A DNA stretch of 64,000 nt from Pseudomonas synxantha (GTDB taxonomy: Bacteria > Pseudomonadota > Gammaproteobacteria > Pseudomonadales > Pseudomonadaceae). The notes beneath the pieces are model-generated. The model did no database searches, was not told where the DNA came from, and saw only the letters and a list, made by a program, of their open reading frames with translations. Positions 35,037 to 42,255 of the stretch are shown piece after piece (positions within the stretch are counted from its first letter, which is position 1; every line of letters starts with the position of its first letter). The translations under genes and the position numbers were made by a program. The DNA lies in the NCBI RefSeq assembly GCF_900105675.1, contig NZ_LT629786.1, positions 2,046,001 through 2,110,000 of the forward strand, written 5' to 3'.

Positions 35037-35993
35037 TTGTCTGGGAATCGTTGGCCTGAATTGCTCAAGCAGATGCTTGCGAAGATGCAGTCCAGAGTCG
35101 GTTTCCTCGAAGAAGAAAATGCGCTGTTGCGTCAGCGCCTGGTCGGACGCAAGTCCGAACAGGCGGTTGATCCGGCAACGCCGCAGTTGGCCCTATTCAA
35201 TGAGGCGGAAAGCGTCGTCGAGCCCATTGATGAAGCGGCAGAAGAAGAGGCTGTTGCGCCGACCCAGCGGCGTGGCAAACGCAAAGTGCTGCCGGCCGAT
35301 CTCCCCCGCATCGAAGTCATCCACGAACTGCCCGAACATGAACTGACCTGTGCCTGCGACTGCCGCAAACACGCCATCGGCGAGGTGCTCAGCGAGCAGC
35401 TTGAAATCGTGCCGATGCAAATCCGCGTGATCAAACACGTCCGTAAGGTCTACGATTGCCGTGCCTGTGAAACGGCTCCGGTACTGCGGACAAGCCCGCT
35501 CAGTTGATTGAAAAAAAGTATGGACAGCCCAAGATCGGGAGCCCAGCAGCCAGTCCTGGATATGGGTGCAAACCGGCGGCCGACCCGATAAACCAGTGTT
35601 CCTTTTCGACTACTCTACCAGCCGGGCTCAGGAGGTGCCGACGCGCCTGCTTGATGGCTATCGCGGCTACGTGATGACCGATGATTACGTCGGTTGCAAC
35701 GCGCTGGGCGCGCAGGAGAGCGGTACGTCGAGGAAGGCTATGCCATCGACAACAACCCTGCCGAAAGAGCCATCAAGCCCTTCGTGATCGGAAGAAAGAA
35801 CTGGTTGTTCAGTGACACGTCCAAAGGCGCGACGGCTAGTGCCCAACTTTACAGCTTGGTCGAGACCGCCAAAACCAACGGCCAAGACCCCTATTCGTGG
35901 CTGCGCCACGCACTTGAGCGCCTGCCTACGGCTTCTTCGGTTGAGGATTACGAAGCTTTACTGCCCTGGAACTGCTCGCCGGGTATCGCGTAG
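35037..35993 (+). pseudogene. IS66-family transposase (tnpC) remnant
   Basis: The pieces occur in order but in different frames. An N-terminal part (MLAKMQSRVGFLEEENALLR, then ELTCACDCRKHAIGEVLSEQ and YDCRACETAP) breaks near 35500. A middle piece (VFLFDYSTSRAQEVPTRLLD then [13 protein letters not shown]) follows. The C-terminal part is [20 protein letters not shown] then [20 protein letters not shown]. At least two internal deletions have removed most of the catalytic core. No intact IS ends or partner genes (tnpA/tnpB) were found, so it is a dead remnant. Confidence 0.86.
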
Positions 35994-36067
35994 TTAAACG
36001 CGCTATCCATCTTGCTGGCTGGCAGGATTTACGGTGAGCTTTAAAGAATACGAGCGGAGCAACGATC

Positions 36068-36181
36068 ATGGAATACGACGATAAACTGATTGAAGAAGCC
36101 GTGCTTGCCCTGTTGGCAACCAAGGGTACGTACTTTCAGCCGCGGCGCTCGCGGCAATTTCACGTAGAGTTTCAGTTTTAA
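36068..36181 (+). pseudogene. N-terminal fragment resembling DUF6429 proteins
   Basis: MEYDDKLIEEAVLALLA looks like the N-terminus of the small DUF6429 family, after which the frame runs into unrelated sequence (TKGTYFQPRRSRQF) and stops. GGAG-like bases precede ATG. It sits at the edge of the IS66 remnant. The 36182-36356 stretch is AT-rich with no gene seen. Confidence 0.35.
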
Positions 36182-36356
36182 CGTGCTCCAGTCATGCTTA
36201 TTATATTTAAAGCTTCTGAATAATGCGTACATATAACAAAATACACCAAGAAACTGTCATATTTAACAGTAGCTATCAAATAAAACCACAGTTATAAATC
36301 TACACACGCATGCGCGCAACATGCTTTTCTCTGATACTTCTAAAACAGGTGGCGTG

Positions 36357-36665
36357 ATGAGCACACAACAAAAAATCGATGATATCGTAAAAAATCACGA
36401 TATCGTTCTATTCATGAAGGGTACAGCACAGTTTCCTCAATGTGGTTTTAGCGCAGCAGCCATTAAAATATTAAATGACTGCGCTGTCGGTGTGATAAAA
36501 ACAGTTAACGTTCTTGAAGATGCCGAGCTGCGACAGGGGATAAAGGAGTATTCTGGTTGGCCTTCTATTCCGCAGCTTTATGTTAAGGGAGAGTTCGTTG
36601 GCGGGAGCGACATCATGATAGATATGTATGGAACCGGAGAGTTACAACAAATGCTAGGCGCTTAA
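36357..36665 (+). CDS. Monothiol CGFS glutaredoxin (Grx4/GrxD type)
   Basis: This 102-residue protein carries the iron-sulfur ligand motif FPQCGFS after KGT, plus SGWPSIPQLYVKGEFVGGSD. These glutaredoxins bind [2Fe-2S] with glutathione and hand clusters on. Base composition is much more AT-rich than core Pseudomonas genes, and it lies beside a dead IS66, so it is probably an acquired second copy; the housekeeping grxD would be elsewhere. The ATG at 36357 has AGGTGG upstream. Confidence 0.86.
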   Translation: MSTQQKIDDIVKNHDIVLFMKGTAQFPQCGFSAAAIKILNDCAVGVIKTVNVLEDAELRQGIKEYSGWPSIPQLYVKGEFVGGSDIMIDMYGTGELQQMLGA

Positions 36666-36731
36666 ACAAAGTATTGTCGCCAGCGCTAAGATTTTCTTAA
36701 TAAGGCAAACTGAAAAAAGGCAGGGCATGGC

Positions 36732-36768
36732 TAAGCCAGTGCTTGCTAGAGCAGCAGAAACTGGCTTA
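36732..36768. repeat. 9-bp inverted repeat in a gene-free stretch
   Basis: TAAGCCAGT/ACTGGCTTA form a stem. It may help end the glutaredoxin transcript, but there is no T run. I see no gene in 36666-37126. Confidence 0.45.
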
Positions 36769-37126
36769 ACGCCTAATACCTAATTGCTTCGCCCCGTTTA
36801 TATCGAAAAAAAGAAAATGCACGAAAAAGTGGGGAGGATTTAAATGGCACTTGCCTAGCGGCTAACTCGCTGAAGTGCCTACAAAAAATGACTGAAAAAG
36901 GTGTCAGATTTATATGAATGTGTTTTGAAGAATAAATTCGTGCTCTTTTTGCAGGCTGATATGGCCTCATTTGTGTTGGCGTCATCAGCCTGTCTTGTGG
37001 TGGGCGATAGCCTCGTATCTATTGCAGTGCAGCATGTCACACAAATTAGTCGGTCACTTCTTACATACCAAGCAGAGTGGAACTGCAATAGTGCTGCGAC
37101 CTGATTTATCAATGAGCTGATTACAA

Positions 37127-38038
37127 ATGCCTATCTCTCTGTCGGATCGTTTTCGTGGCTGTCTGCTGGGCCTGGCCTGCGGTGACGCCGTAGGAACCAC
37201 GGTTGAGTTTATGCCGCGTGGTTCATTTGAGGCTGTTACTGGCATGATCGGCGCAGGCCCTTTTAATCTGCAGCCTGGTCAATGGACTGACGACACCTCC
37301 ATGGCGCTCTGTCTGGCTGAGAGCCTGCTGCACAAAGGTGGTTTTGACGCTGGCGATCAGATGGCCCGTTACTTGAAATGGTGGACGTCGGGGTACTTGA
37401 GCTCTACGGGGGACTGTTTTGATATTGGCCTGACGGTGCGTCAGGCACTGGCCGACTTTCAACGCAGCGGCGATCCTTATGCCGGTTCCACGGATCGCTA
37501 CTCAGCGGGCAACGGTTCAATCATGCGGCTCGCCCCTGTCGTGCTCTTCTACTTCCCTGATAGCAGTCGAATCCAGACCTTTTCAGCCGATAGCTCTCGT
37601 ACGACACACGCCGCTCTAGAAGCGGTTGAGTGTTGTCTGGTACTTTCGAGGGTGCTTACCAGCGCGCTACGTGGTGATGCCAAAGCGCAGGTGTTTCAGG
37701 TGGAATGCTCCGGCTTGACCGAGCCAAAAGTGATAGCCATTGCCCAAGGGCACTATCGAGAAAAGGCCTGCGTTGACATTGTCGGCTCAGGTTATGCAGT
37801 CGCTTCGCTGGAAGCGGCACTGTGGTGCTTGCACCAGACGGATAGCTTTGCCGAGGCCGTGCTGATGGCTGCGAACCTGGGAGACGATGCGGACACTACC
37901 GCAGCAATCGTTGGGCAGGTGGCCGGCGCCTATTATGGTGTGCAAGGTATTCCCGAGGATTGGCTGGGCAAGGTGTGGATGCGTGAGCATATCCAGAGTA
38001 CGGCCGATGCCTTAATGCAGATGGGTGACGATCACTAA
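37127..38038 (+). CDS. ADP-ribosylglycohydrolase family protein
   Basis: In this 303-residue protein, metal-binding motifs of the ARH/DraG fold are all visible: the N-terminal RFRGCLLGLACGDAVGTTVE, WTDDTSMALCLAESL, SAGNGSIMRLAP and NLGDDADTTAAIVGQVAGAY. Such enzymes remove ADP-ribose from proteins, or act on ADP-ribose derivatives. No partner ADP-ribosyltransferase is recognised in the window. It stands alone downstream of the accessory patch. Confidence 0.9.
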   Translation: MPISLSDRFRGCLLGLACGDAVGTTVEFMPRGSFEAVTGMIGAGPFNLQPGQWTDDTSMALCLAESLLHKGGFDAGDQMARYLKWWTSGYLSSTGDCFDIGLTVRQALADFQRSGDPYAGSTDRYSAGNGSIMRLAPVVLFYFPDSSRIQTFSADSSRTTHAALEAVECCLVLSRVLTSALRGDAKAQVFQVECSGLTEPKVIAIAQGHYREKACVDIVGSGYAVASLEAALWCLHQTDSFAEAVLMAANLGDDADTTAAIVGQVAGAYYGVQGIPEDWLGKVWMREHIQSTADALMQMGDDH

Positions 38039-38071
38039 CGCGCCCCGCAAAAGCGCAGGGCGAGTTTGATG

Positions 38072-38248
38072 CTATTGGCCGAGTTTCTTACGCACATCTG
38101 TAACCATCGGGCCAACGGCTTTTACCGCATCCTTGAGCTGTTGCTCAGTCACGCCAAACTCCTTCGTCCAATACTTCAACTCCCAAGCTTCTGAAGTGTT
38201 CACTCGAGCACGGTCTTGAGGGCCACGGTTTTTCAGATCGTCAGACAT
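38072..38248 (-). CDS. DUF3606 small protein
   Basis: This 58-residue protein begins MSDDLKNRGPQDRARVNTSE and continues AWELKYWTKEFGVTEQQLKD, the DUF3606 pattern. AGGAG is 8 bases before ATG. Family members are small, helical and often stress-induced; the molecular role is unknown. It lies downstream of a tRNA on the same strand, separated by a terminator. Confidence 0.78.
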   Translation of the reverse strand: MSDDLKNRGPQDRARVNTSEAWELKYWTKEFGVTEQQLKDAVKAVGPMVTDVRKKLGQ

Positions 38249-38389
38249 AGTCCACTCCTGCGGGTTGGCCTGGAGATGTTCAGGCGTCTTTCGGTAGAGC
38301 ATTTGAAAGCGCGGGTAGTTCGGTTGAGATTTAAGGAGGGAGCTGGATATGACAAAACGCGGAGGAGAGGATTGCGGAGCAGAAAAGAT

Positions 38390-38422
38390 AAGGGCCTGCC
38401 CAGGTTTCCCTGGCAAGCCCTT
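38390..38422 (-). terminator. Terminator of tRNA-Leu
   Basis: On the minus strand AAGGGCTTGCCAGG-GAAA-CCTGGGCAGGCCCTT forms a long stem with one mismatch and ends in ATCTTTTC, just after the tRNA CCA end. Confidence 0.82.
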
Positions 38423-38430
38423 GATATCTA

Positions 38431-38517
38431 TGGTGCCCGAACCCGGAATCGAACCGGGACGCCCTTACGAGCGGGGGATTTTAAGTCCCATGCGTCTACC
38501 AGTTTCGCCATTCGGGC
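38431..38517 (-). tRNA. tRNA-Leu (anticodon UAA)
   Basis: The minus strand reads GCCCGAATGGCGAAACTGG at the 5' end, an anticodon loop CTTAAAA, a long variable arm, T-loop GGTTCGATTCC and an encoded CCA. The 7-bp acceptor stem GCCCGAA/TTCGGGC pairs fully. Length is 87 bases. Confidence 0.97.
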
Positions 38518-38741
38518 GGTAGCGCGGTGTAGCAGGGTTGGGAATATATAGATCCTGTCGCTTCGGCGCAACCTCGAAACACGCATTCGTGCACGAAGGT
38601 ATGCATGAAAAAGCGTGGCAGATCAGTCATCTACATGTCTGCCGAGTTAAGTTCTGATCAATTTATGCGGCACAGGAACGAGCCTCATAAATGACAGTCA
38701 TAGCGATATGCCATCCCGGCAAATTGCGAAGGAATCAGTTG

Positions 38742-39218
38742 ATGCTCAGTGTCCGTAAGCATTCTTGGATGATGGCTTTTGGTGTAGCGGGGCTGCTGGG
38801 TTCGGCCATGGCCAGCCCGACGCAGGCGGCGAGTGCGGTGCGTTGGGGAGAGTTCAGTGCATCGTCGACAGATAGATTGACGGGCGCCTCGATAGAGGCT
38901 GGCAATACCTATGTGCTGAAATCGTCGAGTATTTCCATTGGCGATATCGAGACGTTGCAAGCGGCGCAAAAGCGTAGCGAGAGCGAGCTGCAAAGTCTGA
39001 AAACCAAAGTGGATGGTCAGGATCGGGCATTTGACGAGTTCAAGCGTAAGGACGGGTCGAGTTCAAGCAGCAGTGACAGTCAGCTGTCGAGTCTCAAGCG
39101 CACGGTGGATGAGCAGAAAAATACGATAGACCGGCAGAAAGGCGAGATCGACGGCCTTAAACGCAGCCTGGATGATCTGAAACGCAGCGTTGAGACGTTG
39201 AGCAACAAGGTGAAGTGA
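38742..39218 (+). CDS. Exported coiled-coil protein, unknown function
   Basis: This is a 158-residue protein. A signal peptide ends near SPTQAASA (about residue 30). The last 80 residues are a charged coiled coil split by a serine run (SSSSSSDSQLSSLKRTVDEQ). It is probably periplasmic or surface-linked. AAGGA lies 7 bases before ATG; a longer upstream frame is not favoured because the signal peptide begins here. No family recognised. Confidence 0.68.
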   Translation: MLSVRKHSWMMAFGVAGLLGSAMASPTQAASAVRWGEFSASSTDRLTGASIEAGNTYVLKSSSISIGDIETLQAAQKRSESELQSLKTKVDGQDRAFDEFKRKDGSSSSSSDSQLSSLKRTVDEQKNTIDRQKGEIDGLKRSLDDLKRSVETLSNKVK

Positions 39219-39311
39219 CCTGGCCGTGCGACACGCGGTCAGTCACGGCGCCGAATGCGGGTGTAAGGTTGGAGCTGTAACGCCAGAAAATCTCAGGAAA
39301 GCGAGGTGACT

Positions 39312-39518
39312 ATGAGCGCTTCAATGTTGAAAAAACTGCAACTCAATGGCTATGACATCGTGCAGGTCAACTTCGGGCCGTGGCGGGTGTGCACTCACAA
39401 CGACAGGTTGGCGTCCTTCAATTCCCGCGAGCAGGCGCTGGCGTATGCTGCGGCGCTGCCGGGGTACAGGGCCCGTGCGAGGCGGGTGCCGGGGCAAGCC
39501 GTACCTCGCCCTCTGTAG
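39312..39518 (+). CDS. Small protein, unknown function, C-terminus read from repeat
   Basis: This 68-residue protein has a core (GYDIVQVNFGPWRVCTHNDR then SFNSREQALAYAAALPGYRA) that looks like a small alpha/beta fold, as in DUF2188-type proteins, though the match is loose. GAGGTG lies just upstream of ATG. The last residues and stop come from a REPIN, so the natural end may have been altered. Confidence 0.55.
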   Translation: MSASMLKKLQLNGYDIVQVNFGPWRVCTHNDRLASFNSREQALAYAAALPGYRARARRVPGQAVPRPL

Positions 39519-39646
39519 GAGCGAGCTTGCTCGCGAAAAAACGTCAAGATAACGCGTGCTTCCTGAATGAGCGCAGTGTCTGTGAGTGTTTCGCGAGCAG
39601 GCTCGCTCCTACAAAAAGCCTTGACTGATCGGCATTAGCGCAAGCC
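39487..39646. repeat. Second copy of the REPIN/MITE-like element
   Basis: It shares with the element at 27860 the sequence CTCTGTAGGAGCGAGCTTGC, a middle block (AACGCGTGCTTCCTGAATGA) and the right end (CTTGACTGATCGGCATTAG). The left end is eroded and lies within the 3' end of a small gene. Confidence 0.62.
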
Positions 39647-39656
39647 TACACCGCGC

Positions 39657-40184
39657 TCAATCAATCAGCGCCAGCAGGTCGGTAGTACCCACGTCCACCC
39701 CCGCCTGGGTCAGCAGTGTTGTCACCTGGCCCCGGTGGTGGGTCTGGTGGTTGAAGAAATGCACCAGCAGCCCGAAGAAGGGTTTCTCGGCGGCCACACC
39801 GCGCATGTTGTGGTAGCGCAGATGCTGGTCCAGATGGGACTCTTGCAGGCTGTAGGCCCAATCGATGATCAGTTGGTCCAGCCAGGCGCGATGGGCCGAG
39901 AGTTCACTTAGATCGGCAAAGGCCAGTTGTTTGAGGTCGGCGGGGGTAGCGATGGCACTCAACGGCGCCAGTGCCGAAAAGTCAGCCGGGTGCTCGGCAA
40001 AGCGCTTGAGCCAGACCGTGTCGCCCAGCATCAGGTGGTTCAAGGTGCCGAGGATCGAGCCGAAGAACGCCTGCCGGTCCAGGATTAATTGCGCGTCGGT
40101 CAACGTGCCGGCGGCGTCATAGACCTTGCGGTTCATCCACTGGTTGTAGTTGGCCATCAGCGCGATCTGCTCGATGCGGTTCAC
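39657..40184 (-). CDS. DinB-family protein
   Basis: In this 175-residue four-helix protein, metal-ligand histidines typical of DinB proteins are at LGTLNHLMLGD and in HFFNHQTHHRGQVTTLL near the C-terminus. The family includes thiol transferases and DNA-damage-inducible proteins. The start is a GTG with GGGAG 9 bases upstream, giving the standard N-terminus NRIEQIALMANYNQWMN; the longer frame above it is low-complexity proline and is the shadow of the glycine-rich gene on the other strand. Confidence 0.85.
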   Translation of the reverse strand: MNRIEQIALMANYNQWMNRKVYDAAGTLTDAQLILDRQAFFGSILGTLNHLMLGDTVWLKRFAEHPADFSALAPLSAIATPADLKQLAFADLSELSAHRAWLDQLIIDWAYSLQESHLDQHLRYHNMRGVAAEKPFFGLLVHFFNHQTHHRGQVTTLLTQAGVDVGTTDLLALID

Positions 40185-40311
40185 CGATACTTTCTCCCTT
40201 GGCGGTGTAGTGGCGCCATCATAAAGCTTGCCCGCCCGGCGGTCATGGTGTTCCATCGCAGGCGGACTATGTTTGATAAACGCCACTTTTGCGCCCGGGG
40301 AGGGCGACACC

Positions 40312-41007
40312 ATGAATACCAGCGATCTGTTGGAACAACTGTTGCGTGCAGGGCAGCAAGGCGGCGGCGCTTCGGGCGGCGGTCTGGGCGGGTTGCTCGG
40401 TGGTTTATTGAAGGGCACCAGTGCCGGTGGTGCTGCAGCTGGCGGTGGCTTGGGTGGCTTGCTGGGTGGCCTGGGTGGCTTGTTGGGCGGTGCACCGGCC
40501 GGCGGCGGCACTCAGGCGCGTAAAAGCGGCGGGATGAATTACGCGGCGCTGGCGTCCCTGGGGATGGCGGCTTTCCAGGCCTATCAAGCCTGGCAACGCC
40601 AGCAGGCCACAGCCCCACAGCAGGCTATCCAGACCGTTGACCAGCTTGAAGGGGCGCAAGCCGAAGCCCATAGCCATGGCGTATTACGTGCGCTGATCGC
40701 GGCGGCCAAGGCCGATGGGGCTATCGATGCGCAAGAGCAGCAGATGATCTCTGCAGAGATCGGCCGCCATACCGACGACCCCCAGTTGCAGCAGTGGCTC
40801 GACGCCGAAGTCGCCAAGCCTCTGGATGCCTCGGATTTTGCCGAGTATGCCCATGACCCGGCGCTCGCCGCGGAGATTTACCTGGCCAGCGTGATGCTGG
40901 TCAATGATCAGCAGGACGCCGAGCGCAATTACCTCGACGATCTGGCCGGGCAGCTGCAAATCGATCCGCAGTTGCAGCTGCACCTGGAACAGCAGGCAAA
41001 AGCCTAG
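40312..41007 (+). CDS. DUF533 / TerB-like protein
   Basis: In this 231-residue protein, the first 75 residues are glycine-rich with repeats of GGLGGLLGGL. The C-terminal 120 residues (GVLRALIAAAKADGAIDAQE then QQMISAEIG) are a TerB-like helical domain, as in YebE/DUF533 inner-membrane proteins. GGAGGG is 8 bases before ATG. The role is unknown; homologues respond to envelope stress. Its end overlaps the convergent outer-membrane gene by four bases. Confidence 0.88.
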   Translation: MNTSDLLEQLLRAGQQGGGASGGGLGGLLGGLLKGTSAGGAAAGGGLGGLLGGLGGLLGGAPAGGGTQARKSGGMNYAALASLGMAAFQAYQAWQRQQATAPQQAIQTVDQLEGAQAEAHSHGVLRALIAAAKADGAIDAQEQQMISAEIGRHTDDPQLQQWLDAEVAKPLDASDFAEYAHDPALAAEIYLASVMLVNDQQDAERNYLDDLAGQLQIDPQLQLHLEQQAKA

Positions 41008-41825
41008 AACCTCAGCGTCGCCCCAGTGGTCAGCCACTGGGCGCGTTCCCCAATCAGGCTGCGCCCGACCACCACGTCCACATCGAACAGTTTGAAGATG
41101 TGGAATCGCGGCCCGGCCTGCCACGCTTGCTCACCGCCTGCCTGGCCGTAGCGTTCGGCGATCAGGGTCAGTCCCTCCGCCAACTGATATTCGAACCCCG
41201 TGCCCCAGGTCAGGCGATGCTGTTGATCACCGTCGTTATAGGCGTGGCTCCAGCCAACGTTCAGGTTCAGGCGCAATGGCGCCAGAGGCTGCCAGGTCAA
41301 CGGGACATTCAAATCGGCCCCGTCAAACCCGTGCTGGCGATCCAGGGCCATATGCGCCCCGGCGGCAATCGCCAGCTCAAGCCCCACGTCTTCCCGTGAC
41401 AACACCTGCGCCTTTACCTGCGGGCTGATCTGCGTCTCGCCTTTGCCTGCGGTGGTAGCGCGAGACAACACGGCGCCCCATTGCACGGTGGGCATGGCGC
41501 TGAACGTACACGCCGGCGACAGAGTGGTGTTATGGGTGCTGCCCGCGTGTCGATTGGCGCTGTACCAGGCATCGACATTGCATTCTCCCGGGGCATTGAC
41601 GGCGCCGTCATCGACCACATAAGCACCGCCGGCGGCATGGGCCTTGGAAAACAGAGCGATGAGCAACACCGCGCCCAGGCTCACGCCGATAAAAATCAGG
41701 TTGCGCTGCAATGCACGGCGCTTGGCCGGTGGCAACAACAGCAAGGTGTGGCGGGCACCGCGATAGTGGCGGGCACGGTATTTGGCAAAGCCGTCCTGCC
41801 GCTTTGGGGTGTGTTGTTTGTGCAT
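41004..41825 (-). CDS. Predicted outer-membrane beta-barrel protein
   Basis: This 273-residue protein has a basic N-terminal stretch before a hydrophobic helix (NLIFIGVSLGAVLLIALFSK) ending at AHAAGG, probably a long signal anchor. The rest shows alternating strands (LRLNLNVGWSHAYNDGDQQH; LTLIAERYGQAGGEQAW) and ends in a phenylalanine (ATLRF), typical of outer-membrane barrels. GAGGT precedes ATG. Function unknown. Confidence 0.72.
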   Translation of the reverse strand: MHKQHTPKRQDGFAKYRARHYRGARHTLLLLPPAKRRALQRNLIFIGVSLGAVLLIALFSKAHAAGGAYVVDDGAVNAPGECNVDAWYSANRHAGSTHNTTLSPACTFSAMPTVQWGAVLSRATTAGKGETQISPQVKAQVLSREDVGLELAIAAGAHMALDRQHGFDGADLNVPLTWQPLAPLRLNLNVGWSHAYNDGDQQHRLTWGTGFEYQLAEGLTLIAERYGQAGGEQAWQAGPRFHIFKLFDVDVVVGRSLIGERAQWLTTGATLRF

Positions 41826-41843
41826 GATGCACCTCGTTTGAAT

Positions 41844-42191
41844 TCAGCTTTCTACAGTCAGCACCGAAATGCCGCGGGCTTTGGCCTGGCACACCAGCTC
41901 CAAGGTGTCGTCGCCACCGGGCAGGGCGATGATCACGTCGGGGCGGCTGTCGGCCAGCATGAAGTGGTTGCGCTGGCGTTCCGCCTGTTTGCCGTGGCGT
42001 TGCCAATTGGGTGGGTAACGCACCACGTCGATGCCGATGTCCCGCGCCCATTCCTCAATCTCGCTGCCGAGGAACTGGTTGCCGCCGTGAATCAATACCT
42101 GCACCGGGCGCAGGCGGTGGTAGGCGTCCAGCACATGGCGGGACTTCTTGGTGTCGGCGTAATGACGACCTGCACAGATCAAGACGCGCAT
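41844..42191 (-). CDS. SLOG/DUF2493-type nucleotide-binding protein
   Basis: In this 115-residue protein, MRVLICAGRHYADTKKS at the start, IHGGNQFLGSEIEEWARDIG and VIIALPGGDDTLELVCQAKA match the Rossmann-like SLOG fold of DUF2493 (YspA-like) proteins. SLOG proteins bind nucleotides or their derivatives. It sits between mgtA and an outer-membrane gene on the same strand. There is no neighbour that would suggest a defence system. Confidence 0.82.
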   Translation of the reverse strand: MRVLICAGRHYADTKKSRHVLDAYHRLRPVQVLIHGGNQFLGSEIEEWARDIGIDVVRYPPNWQRHGKQAERQRNHFMLADSRPDVIIALPGGDDTLELVCQAKARGISVLTVES

Positions 42192-42255
42192 AGGGAGCAT
42201 CCTTGTATTGCACGGTGACGGCCGGGCGACCGCCACCGTTTGAACGGCGGGGTGA

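Noticed and set aside
34990..35993. A functional IS66 element
   Set aside because: The transposase is broken by frame changes and deletions, and no tnpA/tnpB or clear ends are present.
36901..37104. 67-residue plus-strand frame before the ADP-ribosylglycohydrolase gene
   Set aside because: It has no good start site or family resemblance; the region looks non-coding.
39657..40511. A proline-rich N-terminal extension on the DinB protein
   Set aside because: It is the complement of the glycine-repeat gene on the other strand; the GTG start with GGGAG gives the normal family N-terminus.
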